Shown here: positions 63,138-64,000 of the stretch, piece after piece
How the letters are laid out: each line of letters opens with the position of its first letter
Position numbering within the stretch: position 1 is the stretch's first letter
Notes under the pieces: model-generated
What the model was told of the DNA's origin: nothing
What the model saw: the letters and a program-made list of their open reading frames with translations, nothing else
Databases searched by the model: none
Assembly (NCBI RefSeq): GCF_001632285.1
Contig: NZ_LWAH01000013.1
Span: 310,001 to 374,000, forward strand
Reading direction: 5' to 3'
Length of the DNA: 64,000 bases
Source of the DNA: Moraxella catarrhalis
GTDB taxonomy: Bacteria > Pseudomonadota > Gammaproteobacteria > Pseudomonadales > Moraxellaceae
Program-made: the position numbers and the translations under genes

Positions 63138-63526
63138 AGCATATCCTCTTTTAAACTAAATAATCTTAATCGGTGCTTGCAAATCAAGAATAATTGATAA
63201 ACTTACAAGTGCCTAAAGATAACCTTACCTGTTTTGAATACAAACAAGCGTTACTTCTCCACTGATAATAATAGCCCAAAACTGCAATAATTACAAAAAA
63301 TATCCAAAGATACTCAATATTTATTTAAAAAATATCCTATTAAATTAATAAATATATCTAAATGGCTAATAACTATTAAAAATTTACCAAGTTTGTCTTT
63401 TAAATTGATGTGATTAATATTCGCACGATGATTAAAGATACAATACAACGCTTGTTTTAATAATTTTTTATTGTATATTTATAAACGGTATGGCAAAATG
63501 AGAATTTTAATTGTTTGGATAATCGT
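63138..63526. other. 389-bp divergent intergenic region between acnB and the pilin gene
   Basis: Extremely AT-rich with no open frame or strong hairpin. The acnB leader (63138-63150) has a good SD. For the pilin, TTGTTT...TATATT with about 16 bases between them around 63452-63480 is a weak sigma70 candidate only; the sigma54 pattern usual for many type IV pilin genes is not seen. Confidence 0.45.
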
Positions 63527-63979
63527 ATGAAAGCACAACAAGGATTTACTCTCATAGAGCTGATGATTGTCATATTAATCATCGGCGTTTTGGCGATGTT
63601 TGCCATACCTCAATACCAAAAACGCGTCGTTACCGCCCAAGTAAATCGTGTCATGATGGAAACCAGCCAACTGCGTACGGCTGTTGAAATGTGTCTACTC
63701 CAAGGCATTACAGACAGCACCAAATGTGATGCGGTCATCTCAAGCGATTTGGTAAAAAATACGGATATTGGTTTGGCACAACAGGCCAATGGCACCAATA
63801 CGATTAAGGCGACTTTTAGTGACACTGCTGCCAATGCTTTGCACAATCAAAGTATCACTTGGACACACACAGCAGCAGGCGGCTGGCATTGTACCACCAC
63901 CGTCGATAAAGACCTTGCACCAAAAGGATGCACAAGCTCTGCAACACCTCAATCATCTTCACCTCAATCATCTTCTTAA
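63527..63979 (+). CDS. Type IV pilin-like protein
   Basis: A prepilin of 150 residues with a short basic leader MKAQQG and the cleavage/methylation site G|FTLIELMIVILIIGVLAMFAIPQYQKRV, with Glu5 of the mature protein conserved. The body has four Cys (EMCLLQG, TKCDAV, GWHCTTT, PKGCTS), enough for a C-terminal disulfide loop. The final residues are a Ser-rich PQSSSPQSSS coded by a 15-bp tandem repeat. It may be the major pilin PilA or a pilin-like (ComP/PpdD-type) subunit; no other pil genes are in view. ATG 63527 is chosen for its GGA 8 bases upstream and the correct leader length; the frame opens at TTG 63515. Confidence 0.85.
   Translation: MKAQQGFTLIELMIVILIIGVLAMFAIPQYQKRVVTAQVNRVMMETSQLRTAVEMCLLQGITDSTKCDAVISSDLVKNTDIGLAQQANGTNTIKATFSDTAANALHNQSITWTHTAAGGWHCTTTVDKDLAPKGCTSSATPQSSSPQSSS
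63947..63976 (+). repeat. 15-bp tandem repeat at the 3' end of the pilin gene
   Basis: CCTCAATCATCTTCA (63947-63961) is followed directly by CCTCAATCATCTTCT (63962-63976) and then the TAA stop. Each copy adds five residues (PQSSS) in frame. Confidence 0.9.
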
Positions 63980-64000
63980 GCTTATCTTTATTTAGGTTAT

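Noticed and set aside
63486..63510. Sigma54 promoter upstream of the pilin gene (TGGCA at 63490-63494)
   Set aside because: The GG doublet is present but the GC 10 bases downstream is missing, so the -24/-12 pattern is not met.

Overview
The window is a compact, AT-rich stretch of gammaproteobacterial chromosome from Moraxella, most probably Moraxella catarrhalis or a very close relative. The best species marker is an intact mcaP gene (GDSL autotransporter esterase, 650 residues, nucleophile Ser62). The rest fits Moraxellaceae: hemJ in place of hemG, a pyrB/pyrC' pair with a catalytically dead dihydroorotase, DciA beside lpxC, and Acinetobacter-like DOMON and C13-peptidase proteins. I see no insertion sequence, prophage, CRISPR array, rRNA operon or replication origin. 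The only RNA gene I can support is one tRNA-Val(GAC).

Layout. 1-8.5 kb: 3' part of cca, a pteridine reductase-type SDR, a PuuP-like permease, a frameshifted TetR regulator divergent from a fatty-acid desaturase, selO, and ccoS with a TauE/DsbD-like membrane protein that has a His-rich tail. 8.5-12 kb (minus strand): glutathione-dependent formaldehyde detoxification (frmA, frmB) and gdhA. 12.3-19.5 kb: membrane-bound C13 peptidase, htpG with a sigma32-type promoter, PBP1A, and an acyltransferase. 19.6-25 kb: rlmE-ftsH divergent from yhbY, a DOMON-like protein, a secreted CHAP-like protein, and a DciA-like protein. 25.4-28.5 kb: lpxC, efp divergent from epmB, and the tRNA. 28.6-34.9 kb: two YbjQ paralogues, UPF0149, a small acidic protein, an AhpA/YtjB-like protein divergent from serB, an SCP2 protein, and bioB. 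35-45 kb: mcaP, hemJ, truC, a metallophosphatase, purE-purK, UPF0178, an AI-2E-type permease, pdxB and epmA. 45-49 kb: a stand-alone CitE-like lyase and pyrB - sel1 - pyrC'. 49-54.4 kb: fbp, a SpoU RNA methyltransferase preceded by a heptanucleotide repeat, etfBA, and an EamA transporter. 54.4-63.1 kb: a histidine utilisation cluster hutU-hutH-hutG-hutI and acnB. The window closes with a type IV pilin-like gene.

Genes that work together: EF-P and both enzymes of its beta-lysylation (EpmA, EpmB) lie in the same window; hutUHGI can degrade histidine to glutamate, which GdhA interconverts with 2-oxoglutarate for AcnB and the TCA cycle; frmA/frmB form a complete formaldehyde-to-formate route; rlmE, ftsH and yhbY keep their E. 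coli arrangement.

The most interesting signal is a perfect (TTATCAT)9 tract at 50382-50444 just ahead of the SpoU methyltransferase. It looks like an uncharacterised phase-variation switch: it changes the frame of an upstream ATG, and every unit contains a -10-like TATCAT. Also notable are a one-base deletion that breaks the TetR regulator next to the desaturase, a perfect 19-bp duplication upstream of etfB, nested inverted repeats between dciA and lpxC, and a Sel1-repeat gene inserted between pyrB and pyrC'.
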